Source: Clostridiaceae bacterium AM27-36LB (GTDB lineage Bacteria; Bacillota; Clostridia; Lachnospirales; Lachnospiraceae). From it: a stretch of DNA of 64,000 nt. The notes under the pieces were generated by a model that worked only from the letters and a program-made list of their open reading frames with translations, was not told the DNA's origin and ran no database searches. A program made the translations under genes and the position numbers. Below, piece by piece: positions 9,702 to 17,400 of the stretch (position 1 is its first letter; the number at the start of each line of letters is the position of its first letter). The DNA lies in the NCBI GenBank assembly GCA_003480725.1, contig QUJQ01000003.1, positions 121,082-185,081 of the forward strand, given 5' to 3'.

Positions 9702-10520
9702 TTAATCTGTAACCGGAACCCGGTCTTTGTGTTCTTCCACATATTTATAGATCACTTTGTAATCCAGAAAATGATCCTTTTCTGCCTGATGTTCCAGATC
9801 CTTGATCTCTGAATCGCCCATCTGATAGGTGTCTTTGACAAACCTCATAGTCTCTTCGATCCAGCCATCCACCAGACTTTCATCCTTGTCATCCACCTGA
9901 TGGAACAATTCCTTATCATAATTCATGGTCAACGCATCATAGAGTGCTGCCTGATACTCATAGAGATAGGTCTCCTCCCCCTGCTGGATGTACTTCTTCA
10001 GCTCCATGCACTCCTGATAAGTGTCATAAAAAGGAAGAATATTCCAGTGCTCCCAGTTAGTATAACTGTAAGAAATACCGCCTGTTGCCGCATCAATTTC
10101 ATTGCAGAACGCAAGGATCGAGTCGTAGTCACCTTCCTCATACCAGGCATCCAGCTTGGGGAAATTCTCCCTTTCCCACTGCATCTGTTCCCGGGTATCT
10201 GCCATACGAGTATCGGTCATTTTATTGTACACGGAATAAATAATATCCCCTGAATACCGCAAAAACAGAAACACCGCTGCAAGGATCAGAATCAGTGCCA
10301 GCAGTACTGCGACTGCCTTTCCTGTAAAATGGACATTCGACTTCACTTCTGCTTTGATCTCTTCGCTGGGGATATTTCCCACCTCTTTCAGATCATCCTT
10401 CAGGTCATACATATCCTGCATGTATTTATGTTCTGCACCAAGCTCATTGATGGCGCCGCAATAAGGGCATCGTTCTGCCAGTTCTTCTATCGGTGCACCG
10501 CATTCTCTGCACGTGATCAT
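9702..10520 (-). CDS. Zinc-ribbon membrane protein
   Basis: This 272-residue protein has an N-terminal zinc ribbon (CRECGAP and CPYCGAIN), a linker, one transmembrane helix (AVLLALILILAAVFLFLRY) and a large outer domain rich in Trp, Tyr and acidic residues. The start at 10520 has a GGGAGG site. A longer reading would begin upstream of the promoter found at 10552-10580, which argues for the shorter start. It is the first of the three-gene membrane operon. Function unknown. Confidence 0.78.
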   Translation of the reverse strand: MITCRECGAPIEELAERCPYCGAINELGAEHKYMQDMYDLKDDLKEVGNIPSEEIKAEVKSNVHFTGKAVAVLLALILILAAVFLFLRYSGDIIYSVYNKMTDTRMADTREQMQWERENFPKLDAWYEEGDYDSILAFCNEIDAATGGISYSYTNWEHWNILPFYDTYQECMELKKYIQQGEETYLYEYQAALYDALTMNYDKELFHQVDDKDESLVDGWIEETMRFVKDTYQMGDSEIKDLEHQAEKDHFLDYKVIYKYVEEHKDRVPVTD

Positions 10521-10551
10521 ATTTTTTATCCTCCCAGACTCTGCTGGTTTC

Positions 10552-10580
10552 ATTATACGAAATACTCCGAGAGATGACAA
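10552..10580 (-). promoter_or_regulatory. Promoter of the zinc-ribbon operon
   Basis: Minus strand TTGTCA, 17-bp spacer, TATAAT, 32 bp before the 10520 start codon. Just upstream, 10576-10615 forms an imperfect inverted repeat (GACAACATTTTCTG against CAGAAAATATTTTGTC) that could be a regulator site. Confidence 0.75.
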
Positions 10581-10615
10581 CATTTTCTGTCGTCCACGCC
10601 AGAAAATATTTTGTC

Positions 10616-10660
10616 AAAAAAATCCCGCGAGTTCTGACTGTTTGCCAGCCCCCGCGGGAT
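10616..10660 (-). terminator. Terminator after aspS
   Basis: On the minus strand ATCCCGCG pairs with CGCGGGAT and is followed by seven T. It lies 15 bp beyond the aspS stop and separates hisS-aspS from the zinc-ribbon operon. Confidence 0.9.
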
Positions 10661-10675
10661 CCCATATGCATTTAT

Positions 10676-12457
10676 TTATTCTGCACTTTTCTCTTCTTTT
10701 TTCAGGTCTTCCTTGATGATCTGAATATGAACATCGCGAAGCTGTTTTTCTTCAACCTCAGCCGGTGCTCCCATCATCACATCCTGTGCGTTCTTGTTCA
10801 TCGGGAACGGAATGATCTCACGGATGCTCTCCTCACCTGCGATCAGCATAACCATACGGTCTACGCCAGGAGCGATACCAGCATGTGGCGGTGCTCCGTA
10901 GCAGAATGCATTGTACATTGCCGGGAATTTTGCTTTCACATCATCCTCACCAAGACCAACGATATTGAATGCTTTGACCATGATCTCCGGATCATGGTTA
11001 CGAACAGCACCTGAAGACAGTTCCACACCATTACATACCAGATCGTACTGATATGCAAGAATCTCCAGCGGATCCTGATTCTCAAGAGCACTGAGTCCGC
11101 CCTGCGGCATGGAGAACGGGTTATGGCAGAACTCCAGCTCGCCAGACTCCTCACCGATCTCATACATCGGGAAGTCTACGATCCAGCAGAATTCGTAGCA
11201 GTCCTTCTTCATGTAAGCATCAGAGGAAACACCCAGCATCTTTCTGAGCACGCCTGCAGTCTTCTGAGCAGTCTTTAAGTCGCCTGCAGTCAGTCCAACG
11301 AAATCTCCAGCCTTCAGTCCAAGAGCTGCTACTACTGCATCTTTCTTATCCTGCAGGAACTTGGAGATGCCTCCAACCAGCTCCATCTTGTCATCCAGAC
11401 GGAACCAGTATGCTTTCTGTCCGCTCTGCACTTCTACATCAGCACACAGTTTATCAATCACTTTTCTGGTGCCGGTAAATGCCGGTGCCACGATTGCTTT
11501 TACTTTCTTTCCTTCAAACGGTCCGAAGCCACAGTCAGCCAGTACATCGGTTGCATCCTGTACTAGCAGGTTGATACGCAGATCCGGCTTATCGGAGCCA
11601 TATTTATCCATAGCCTCAAGATATGGAATTCTCTTAAATGGCGGCTTGGAAGCCTCATTGTAAATGCCGTATTTTGAGAAGATCGGCGGAAGCACATCTT
11701 CCAGCACTGCAAATACATCCTCCTGGCTTGCGAAAGCCATCTCCATATCCAGCTGGTAGAACTCTCCCGGAGAACGGTCAGCTCTGGCATCCTCATCACG
11801 GAAACACGGAGCGATCTGGAAATAACGGTCAAATCCAGAAGCCATCAGAAGCTGTTTGAACTGCTGCGGTGCCTGCGGAAGTGCATAAAATTTTCCAGGA
11901 TGATTTCTGGACGGCACCAGATAATCTCTCGCTCCCTCCGGTGAAGAACAGGTCAGGATCGGGGTAGTGATCTCCATAAAATCATGAGCAGTCATGCTCT
12001 GACGAAGATCAGCCACGATCTTGCTTCTCAGCACGATCTTGCTCTTTACTTCCGGATTACGCAGATCCAGATAACGATATTTCAGACGGATATTCTCGTC
12101 TGCATCTTTAGAATGGTTGATCTGGAACGGCAGCTCATTATAACGGCACTTTCCAAGCACTTCTACTTTGCTCGGAACGACCTCGATATCACCAGTTGGA
12201 ATCTTGTTATTTTTGCTGCTTCTCTCACGAACGACTCCATCTACCTGAATCGTGGACTCATAGTTAAGCTCTGACAGCTGCTCCATGATCTCCTCGGTCT
12301 CCACAACAATCTGCGTAGTTCCGTAGAAATCTCTTAAGATCAGGAATCCTAAATTTTTGCTGACTTTACGGATGTTTTCATACCATCCTACCAGACGGAC
12401 CTGCTCACCTGCATTGGAAAGACGAAGTTCGCCGCAGTTATGGGTTCTTCCCTGCAT
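10676..12457 (-). CDS. aspS: Aspartyl-tRNA synthetase
   Basis: A class II aminoacyl-tRNA synthetase charging tRNA-Asp. The 593 residues are the bacterial length, with an N-terminal OB fold (LVGWYENIRKVSKNLGFLIL), motif 2 with FRDEDARADRSPGEFYQLD, the bacterial GAD insertion, and motif 3 GIAPGVDRMVMLIAGEESIR. It sits 14 bp downstream of hisS, a common Firmicutes order, and ends before a strong terminator. No downstream gatCAB is seen in the window. Confidence 0.98.
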   Translation of the reverse strand: MQGRTHNCGELRLSNAGEQVRLVGWYENIRKVSKNLGFLILRDFYGTTQIVVETEEIMEQLSELNYESTIQVDGVVRERSSKNNKIPTGDIEVVPSKVEVLGKCRYNELPFQINHSKDADENIRLKYRYLDLRNPEVKSKIVLRSKIVADLRQSMTAHDFMEITTPILTCSSPEGARDYLVPSRNHPGKFYALPQAPQQFKQLLMASGFDRYFQIAPCFRDEDARADRSPGEFYQLDMEMAFASQEDVFAVLEDVLPPIFSKYGIYNEASKPPFKRIPYLEAMDKYGSDKPDLRINLLVQDATDVLADCGFGPFEGKKVKAIVAPAFTGTRKVIDKLCADVEVQSGQKAYWFRLDDKMELVGGISKFLQDKKDAVVAALGLKAGDFVGLTAGDLKTAQKTAGVLRKMLGVSSDAYMKKDCYEFCWIVDFPMYEIGEESGELEFCHNPFSMPQGGLSALENQDPLEILAYQYDLVCNGVELSSGAVRNHDPEIMVKAFNIVGLGEDDVKAKFPAMYNAFCYGAPPHAGIAPGVDRMVMLIAGEESIREIIPFPMNKNAQDVMMGAPAEVEEKQLRDVHIQIIKEDLKKEEKSAE

Positions 12458-12471
12458 GTTATATACCTCTC

Positions 12472-13722
12472 TTATCTGTTAAAAAATTCTTTGAACTCGG
12501 TATAGCCTTCTTTGGAAAGCTGCTCTTTCTGGAATTTTTTATTTTTGTTCATCAGTGCCACCTGTACTGTTGCACCGTTCTCGCGCTCTGCTCTTGCCTC
12601 TTTGAGCACCTCACACAGCTTGTCAGCCGGCATATTTTTCTCGATCAGGAATGCTTTCTTACCTGCTGCACCCGGCACCTGGAAATTGTTCTCCAGAAGG
12701 ATCGTAACGATTCTCTCAAATCCGATGGAAAATCCACAAGCCGGCGTATCATTTCCGGTAAATTTACCGATCATCTTGTCATAGCGGCCGCCGCCTGCCA
12801 CAGAGCTTCCGAACTCCGGCATCTCGATCTCGAAGATGGTTCCTGTATAATAGGACATTCCTCGAACCAGAGTCGGGTCAAATACCAGTTCAAAATCTGC
12901 AGCCTTAGTTGCTTCCACACTCTGACGGATGGTACGCAGGTTTCCGATCACATCTGCTGCCAGTACACCGGTCAGCTTATTCTCCAGATATCCAAGCGGA
13001 TCTTCGCTTGCTTCCATCTCGCCAAACATATCTACATATTTTGCTACGCTGTCAGCGGAAAATCCAGCTTCGATCAGCTCTGCTTTCACACCGTCCCATC
13101 CAATCTTATCCATCTTGTCCAGAATGATGAATACCAGATCAAACTGATCCTCCGGGAATCCGCAGTACTCAGCCATTGCCTTTAAGATCCGGCGCTCATT
13201 GATGCGAACCTTGAATCCCTTGAAATTCAGTTTTCCAAGCAATGTAGTCGTTGCCAGGATCAGCTCGATCTCTGCCAGGCAGCTTGCCTCTCCTAAAATA
13301 TCAATATCACACTGTACGAACTGACGGAAACGTCCTCTCTGTGGTCTGTCTGCTCTCCATACGCTTCCGATCTGCAGCGCTTTAAACGGAGTCGGCAGAT
13401 TATTTGCATTATTGGAATAAAATCTGGACAGCGGCAGAGTCAGGTCATAGCGCAGACCACTGTCTGTCAGATCTGCTTCGCTCTGTGCAGTCTCCAGATT
13501 CAGCTTCTCGCCTCTCTTCATGATCTTGAAGATCAGCTTCTCATTGTCTCCGCCCTGCTTGCTGCACAGGTTCTCGATATGTTCTACACACGGAGTCTCA
13601 ATGGGTAAAAATCCAAAGCTTTTATATGTCTCTTTGATCAGACCGGTCACGTAATCTCTGATCTGCATCTCTGCAGGCAGGATGTCTTTCATACCAGTCA
13701 CTGGTTTCTTCTTCAAAGGCAT
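12472..13722 (-). CDS. hisS: Histidyl-tRNA synthetase
   Basis: Class II synthetase charging tRNA-His; 416 residues. The N-terminus reads KPVTGMKDILP. The HisA motifs are LVRGMSYYTGTIFEI, and the class II motif 3 is GFSIGFERI. The C-terminal anticodon-binding domain is present though short (ending FKEFFNR). An AAGGA site precedes the start, and the gene shares a transcript with aspS. Confidence 0.97.
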   Translation of the reverse strand: MPLKKKPVTGMKDILPAEMQIRDYVTGLIKETYKSFGFLPIETPCVEHIENLCSKQGGDNEKLIFKIMKRGEKLNLETAQSEADLTDSGLRYDLTLPLSRFYSNNANNLPTPFKALQIGSVWRADRPQRGRFRQFVQCDIDILGEASCLAEIELILATTTLLGKLNFKGFKVRINERRILKAMAEYCGFPEDQFDLVFIILDKMDKIGWDGVKAELIEAGFSADSVAKYVDMFGEMEASEDPLGYLENKLTGVLAADVIGNLRTIRQSVEATKAADFELVFDPTLVRGMSYYTGTIFEIEMPEFGSSVAGGGRYDKMIGKFTGNDTPACGFSIGFERIVTILLENNFQVPGAAGKKAFLIEKNMPADKLCEVLKEARAERENGATVQVALMNKNKKFQKEQLSKEGYTEFKEFFNR

Positions 13723-13765
13723 GGTGTTGATTCCTTTCTTGTTCCTTAGTCTCCTCTATAATCAT

Positions 13766-13785
13766 GCAGACAAGCATTTGTCTGC
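13766..13785 (-). promoter_or_regulatory. Leader hairpin of hisS
   Basis: A perfect inverted repeat, GCAGACAA with TTGTCTGC around a 4-base loop, in the 5' leader between the promoter and the hisS ribosome site. No T-box, terminator or U run accompanies it. It may be an operator or an mRNA stabilising hairpin. Confidence 0.5.
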
Positions 13786-13805
13786 GATATAGGCATACAT
13801 TAGAT

Positions 13806-13834
13806 ATTATAAAGTTTGCGGTTCGGCGTGTCAA
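13806..13834 (-). promoter_or_regulatory. hisS-aspS promoter
   Basis: Minus strand TTGACA, 17-bp spacer and TATAAT: a consensus sigma-A promoter about 85 bp before hisS. Confidence 0.85.
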
Positions 13835-13881
13835 GATTTGTACTGTAAAAAAGAGGAGTTATGCGAGGAAGCTGTGCATGA

Positions 13882-13915
13882 AATAAAAGCTTGTATGACA
13901 GGTATTGGACTAAAG
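13882..13915 (-). repeat. Half copy of the dispersed palindromic element
   Basis: AATAAAAGCTTGTATGAC and the next ~16 bases match, with a few changes, the reverse complement of the right end of the element cores at 21307-21428 and 51350-51469. Only this one arm is present. It lies directly against the hipT stop codon, between convergently placed regulatory regions. Confidence 0.6.
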
Positions 13916-13917
13916 AT

Positions 13918-14880
13918 TCATAAGCTCAGGGTTTTGATTCTCTCATGAACCAACTGGCTCACCTGTTCTTTCTGCTCCTTAGATAAATAGGCTCCCTCTA
14001 CCTGATCAAGAAGTTTATTTTCCATTCGGCAGATTTTCTTCAGCATATTTTCCGCAGCTTTTGGTGAAATTTCGTAAGACTCCGCCAGTTTTCGAAATTC
14101 TTTTTTATGAATATTACGTTTTTTCCCATTGATTGTCAGTGCCATCTGTTCTTTATCCTCTGGCATAATCACATTTACAGGAAGCATATCATATGCTTTT
14201 GATAGCTGAAATATCCTACTTCCAGGCATATTTTCTATCAACGAGAAGTTCTTCAAATGCATATCAGAATTTCCTACCACAAAAGCAGCAGCCACTCGCA
14301 GATACATTTCTGTCAGATCCAGACCAGGCATACTGGAATATCTCTTTACAATACGTCCACAGTTTTCATATGACCCCTTATATTTATCCTGTGTTAGACG
14401 TCTGGATAGCTGGCAAAAATCTTCCATTGCGTATAAATTCACATTTTCTTCTGTAATCTCTCTGTCAATTCTTTTTGTAATATATGCATATTCATGATCC
14501 AACTTTATCAATGCATGCGGTACAGTTTGAATTCCCATAATTTCTACAAGCCGCATAGCAAGATCCTCGTACTCTGGCATATTTTCAAAGTCTTCTGTCT
14601 GTGGCTTCAAAATATATCCTGTTGGATAGTCAACGATTGTGAGGCGTGATTGCATATCTGTCGACAAATGTAATGACAGTTTTTTCTGTACACCAGGCAC
14701 AGTCAGTCCTTCATTTACAGTTTCATCTGCCAGTATTTCCAGTTGTTCCTTTGTAATATCCAGAACCGGCAATTCATCTGTATGAAAAAATTTTTTTACA
14801 CACTTCTTATGCCAGCACCATTCTTTTTCTCTTGTGGACGCATTTTCTGTTATCGTTTTCCCACAACACAGACATCTCAT
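13918..14880 (-). CDS. hipT: HipT-type serine/threonine kinase toxin
   Basis: The protein is 320 residues and matches the HipA C-terminal kinase fold. It shows a glycine-loop motif TVPGVQKKLS (about 60-69), the catalytic GNSDMHLKN (203-211) and the Mg-binding AYDMLP (229-234). The N-terminus has a Cys-rich, probably metal-binding stretch (CLCC...CWHKKC). It lacks the N-subdomain-1 of full HipA, which is encoded by the separate gene just upstream; that is the arrangement of tripartite HipBST. HipA-family toxins phosphorylate aminoacyl-tRNA synthetases; the target here is unknown. The start at 14880 has GAGGAG and a 4-base ATGA overlap with the upstream gene. Confidence 0.88.
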   Translation of the reverse strand: MRCLCCGKTITENASTREKEWCWHKKCVKKFFHTDELPVLDITKEQLEILADETVNEGLTVPGVQKKLSLHLSTDMQSRLTIVDYPTGYILKPQTEDFENMPEYEDLAMRLVEIMGIQTVPHALIKLDHEYAYITKRIDREITEENVNLYAMEDFCQLSRRLTQDKYKGSYENCGRIVKRYSSMPGLDLTEMYLRVAAAFVVGNSDMHLKNFSLIENMPGSRIFQLSKAYDMLPVNVIMPEDKEQMALTINGKKRNIHKKEFRKLAESYEISPKAAENMLKKICRMENKLLDQVEGAYLSKEQKEQVSQLVHERIKTLSL

Positions 14881-15209
14881 ATTTTTTCTCCTCTGATGCA
14901 CACATCTCCGATGCAATCTTTACATGCCAGCAATAACAACCCAAATCTGTCTTTCTGATTTATTTTCCAGTTACGACTGACAACTCCCAAAAGCCATCCT
15001 TCTGGTATTAATCCATCAAAAAAGGGAAAAAATATCGTTGTCTCATATGGTTCGTCTCTCAAAGGTAAAGTCAAACTGACTGCTACTGCATCCTCTCTTG
15101 ACAAATATTCCTTATCATAGGAAAAGATATATCCCTCTTCTGTCTCAGCAATGATTCCGGCAAAATGATTTTGAATATATACATAACCTCTTCTATATTC
15201 TGACTCCAC
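14877..15209 (-). CDS. hipS: HipS-like antitoxin (HipA N-subdomain)
   Basis: This 110-residue protein corresponds to the N-terminal subdomain of HipA: a strand-rich segment GYVYIQNHFAGIIAETEEGY, then LTLPLRDEPY and FFPFFDGLIPEGWLL, the conserved end of that domain. In HipBST systems this separate small protein is the antitoxin that masks the kinase. It lies 3 bp after hipB and overlaps hipT by 4 bases, so the stoichiometry is probably set by translational coupling. Confidence 0.82.
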   Translation of the reverse strand: MESEYRRGYVYIQNHFAGIIAETEEGYIFSYDKEYLSREDAVAVSLTLPLRDEPYETTIFFPFFDGLIPEGWLLGVVSRNWKINQKDRFGLLLLACKDCIGDVCIRGEKI

Positions 15210-15212
15210 CTG

Positions 15213-15413
15213 TTATTCCTCCTTTTTTCCCGGTACAGCTTCTTTTCCGAACATTGCCAATGCCTGATTTACTTTATCCAGACGCACAGTCTCCTTTCCC
15301 TGTTCCAGTTCACGAACAAACCGAAGTCCCAGCCCTGAACGCATTGCAAATTCTTCCTGGGTCAACCCTGCCTTTTTTCTCTCCTGTTTTATATATTCAC
15401 CAATTCTATTCAT
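15213..15413 (-). CDS. hipB: HipB-like HTH repressor
   Basis: A 66-residue Xre-type helix-turn-helix protein (IGEYIKQERKKAGLTQEEFA then GLGLRFVRELEQGK), expected to repress its own operon and bind the Hip partners. The ATG at 15413 has no ribosome site, but it lies at the expected transcription start of the promoter at 15421-15449, so the mRNA is probably leaderless. A TTG start at 15449 would add 12 residues but lies within the -35 box. Confidence 0.82.
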   Translation of the reverse strand: MNRIGEYIKQERKKAGLTQEEFAMRSGLGLRFVRELEQGKETVRLDKVNQALAMFGKEAVPGKKEE

Positions 15414-15420
15414 ACTATCT

Positions 15421-15449
15421 ATAATAGTCCCGTTCGGGTATATTTTCAA
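15421..15449 (-). promoter_or_regulatory. hipBST promoter with embedded operator
   Basis: Minus strand TTGAAA, 17-bp spacer, TATTAT. The spacer is filled by operator 1, so a bound repressor would block RNA polymerase directly. The start codon follows the -10 box by only 7 bases. Confidence 0.65.
15425..15442. promoter_or_regulatory. hip operator 1
   Basis: TAGTCC-N6-GGTATA, an 18-bp inverted repeat with near-perfect arms, located between the -35 and -10 boxes of the hip promoter. Confidence 0.7.
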
Positions 15450-15465
15450 GTGTCCAAGTGTTTTT

Positions 15466-15483
15466 TAGTCCCGTTCGGGTATA
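15466..15483. promoter_or_regulatory. hip operator 2
   Basis: The same 18-bp sequence as operator 1 (TAGTCC-N6-GGTATA), 41 bp further upstream, centre to centre. Confidence 0.7.
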
Positions 15484-15506
15484 TTTTTTTTGCTTATTTC
15501 TATAAT

Positions 15507-15524
15507 TATACCCTTTCAGGTATA
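15507..15524. promoter_or_regulatory. hip operator 3
   Basis: TATACC-N6-GGTATA, with perfect arms and a different 6-bp centre, exactly 41 bp beyond operator 2. It abuts the stop codon of the upstream UPF0178 gene. Confidence 0.68.
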
Positions 15525-15526
15525 GT

Positions 15527-15979
15527 TTATTCCCTTCCCATCACTTTCAAAATCATTTTCTCAAAGGATTCCCTGAAATATTCATCGTCTTCTGCAGTTC
15601 TTTTCTTCGGACCTTTCAGGTGTTTTTTCTGTGAGGCTCTTCTGGCTTTTTTATTCAGATGGCGTTCCATGAGCATCTGGTCAATATTTTCGTTGGTGTA
15701 CCATTTTCCAGACTGATGGATCGCATAGGCACCCTTCCCAAGTGCCATGGCTGCCACTCCGTAGTCCTGCGAGACCACCATATCTCCTTTGTGACACATG
15801 CTGATCAGCTTATAATCCACCGCATCTGCACCTGCTCCCACCACAATAACTTCGCTGTAATCGGAGGAAATCACATGGTTGGTGTCACATAACAAGGTCA
15901 CCAGAATCGTATATTTTTTTGCAAGCTCTTCTACGATGCCCACCACCGGGCAGGCATCTGCATCTACAAATATTTTCAT
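15527..15979 (-). CDS. UPF0178 (YaiI/YqxD) family protein
   Basis: A 150-residue NYN/PIN-like fold protein. It shows the conserved start MKIFVDADACPV, the central GAGADAVDYKLI and DMVVSQDYGVAAMAL, and the family ending with HLNKKARR. The family resembles nucleases of the PIN superfamily, but no activity is established for it that I can name. The gene directly precedes the hip operators and is transcribed in the same direction. Confidence 0.9.
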   Translation of the reverse strand: MKIFVDADACPVVGIVEELAKKYTILVTLLCDTNHVISSDYSEVIVVGAGADAVDYKLISMCHKGDMVVSQDYGVAAMALGKGAYAIHQSGKWYTNENIDQMLMERHLNKKARRASQKKHLKGPKKRTAEDDEYFRESFEKMILKVMGRE

Positions 15980-15981
15980 AA

Positions 15982-16379
15982 TTATTCACTGTAAAATAAC
16001 TGTTTCGGGCTCTTTGGTTTTTCAGGAATGCTCATCTTGATCTGTCCAGTCTCCACTAACGGAAGCACTCTGCTTTGTATTGCATAAGTAACGGAGGTCA
16101 AGCCAAGATACTCACAGATTTCCTTTCTTGTGCGTGGTATCCGGCTGAACCTTTCCAAGTTGATCAATACGGATACGTCCATAAATACCACCTGGGTTAT
16201 GAATTTCCAGCCTGTCTTCAAACATGATAAGTTGAATGGGCATTCCTTCTGAATGAATACTATAATCTCTGTGTGCCAAAGCATTGATAATTACATGAAT
16301 CTTATAATCTGTAACAAATTTTCTGAAATTCTCCGCACATCGGTAAAATCCAACAATTCATGCAGACTTTTTATGAACA
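15982..16379 (-). pseudogene. Decayed AlbA_2/AAA_4-type ATP-binding protein
   Basis: Pieces of one family appear in successive frames on the minus strand: SLHELLDFTDVRR, then after a frameshift near 16332 FRKFVTDYKIHVIINALAHRDYS and MFEDRLEIHNPGGIYGRI, and, after a deletion and second shift near 16145, the winged-helix tail TRKEICEYLGLTSVTYAIQS and PKSPKQLFY. These are in the order of the C-terminal half of RecG-like putative DNA-binding/ATP-binding proteins. The N-terminal half is missing. The 100-residue open frame at 15982-16284 is just the last readable piece. Confidence 0.75.
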
Positions 16380-16398
16380 GTCCTCATCTCTCATTTTT

Positions 16399-16848
16399 TT
16401 AATTCGGCTGTATTATTTTCAATGTGCGAATCACATCTTCATATTTATCCGAATCAGCAGATATGAAATAATGCCCTCCAGGAAACACAGGCTCATTATT
16501 TTCATAGACAGATACCTGATAGCAAACCGTTCCGTCCTTATTTTCTGAAATGCCTATTTCCCACCGATAGGGTGTTTCTTCAAAAAACACATATTCCAAC
16601 GGACTGTATTCCATCACATAATTTGTCTTTTTCCAGCTTTCCATATCAACAAGCTCAAATAGCTCGGCAATCTTCTCTTCGTCCGTAATGCGATAAATCG
16701 GATCTTCATCCGAGATTCCATAGCTGATTTCTGCATATTCTACTGTTTCTTCCTCTGGAAGCGAAAGCAAATTCATTTTCTTATAATAGGTAACGCCGGA
16801 AACTACGATTAAGCAAAGAAAAATCACAAGAGAAATATATTTTTTCAT
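16399..16848 (-). CDS. Membrane-anchored or lipoprotein-like protein, unknown
   Basis: About 149 residues from MKKYISLVIFLCLIVVSG, an N-terminal signal or anchor helix with a Val-Ser-Gly end and no lipobox cysteine. The outer domain contains WKKTNYVMEYSPLEYVFFEE and YQVSVYENNEPVFPGGHYF. No family recognised. The start lies 6 bp after the stop of the DUF3592-like gene, and the ribosome site is weak. Confidence 0.65.
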   Translation of the reverse strand: MKKYISLVIFLCLIVVSGVTYYKKMNLLSLPEEETVEYAEISYGISDEDPIYRITDEEKIAELFELVDMESWKKTNYVMEYSPLEYVFFEETPYRWEIGISENKDGTVCYQVSVYENNEPVFPGGHYFISADSDKYEDVIRTLKIIQPN

Positions 16849-16853
16849 TCTTA

Positions 16854-17261
16854 TCACACCCAAATTGCAATACCAATGCATACCAGAATCGGCACTGCTC
16901 CAATCAGTCCAAATACAATGGTCAGAATCTTATAAACTTTATTATCATATCCCGGAATATAAGACTGCTTCGGCTTGTCCGGATTGTATTTGATCCAGAT
17001 AGTTTCTCCCACTTCCGGAACACGACCGCTGAGATATGCACCTTCCGAAGTATAATACTCACCCGCCGCATAATATTCGTACACCGGATGATATTGCAGT
17101 CCGTTGTCACTGGAATTATGTACATTGATCCGCACCACCTTTGCCTGTGCATCCGCCGTACATTTCTGTGTCCGTTTTTTCAAAATTATGCCCAATATTA
17201 TTGCCGGAATCCAAAATGCAACCCCAATTCCACACAACGTCAATGCCAGTCCTACTTCCAT
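16854..17261 (-). CDS. DUF3592-like membrane protein
   Basis: A 135-residue protein with an N-terminal helix (LALTLCGIGVAFWIPAIILG), a small beta domain (VRINVHNSSDNGLQYHPVYEY; VPEVGETIWIKYNPDKP) and a C-terminal helix (ILTIVFGLIGAVPILVCIGI). The 'G-x-x-I-x-V-x-Y-x-P-x-x-P' pattern in the beta domain is typical of DUF3592. Function unknown. It is the first gene of a two-gene unit with 16399. Confidence 0.7.
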   Translation of the reverse strand: MEVGLALTLCGIGVAFWIPAIILGIILKKRTQKCTADAQAKVVRINVHNSSDNGLQYHPVYEYYAAGEYYTSEGAYLSGRVPEVGETIWIKYNPDKPKQSYIPGYDNKVYKILTIVFGLIGAVPILVCIGIAIWV

Positions 17262-17400
17262 CCGTCTATCCTCCGCTTATTATCCACCTGCATACCCACT
17301 TTTTATATTGCTTCCCTATCATTTTACAATAGCTGCCATTAAAATGATAGGTTCTATACATATTTTCTTTTATTATATAATTCATGTATGAACAGCCCCT

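Noticed and set aside
13723..13834. T-box for hisS
   Set aside because: No T-box core and no terminator before hisS; only a short hairpin and a consensus promoter.
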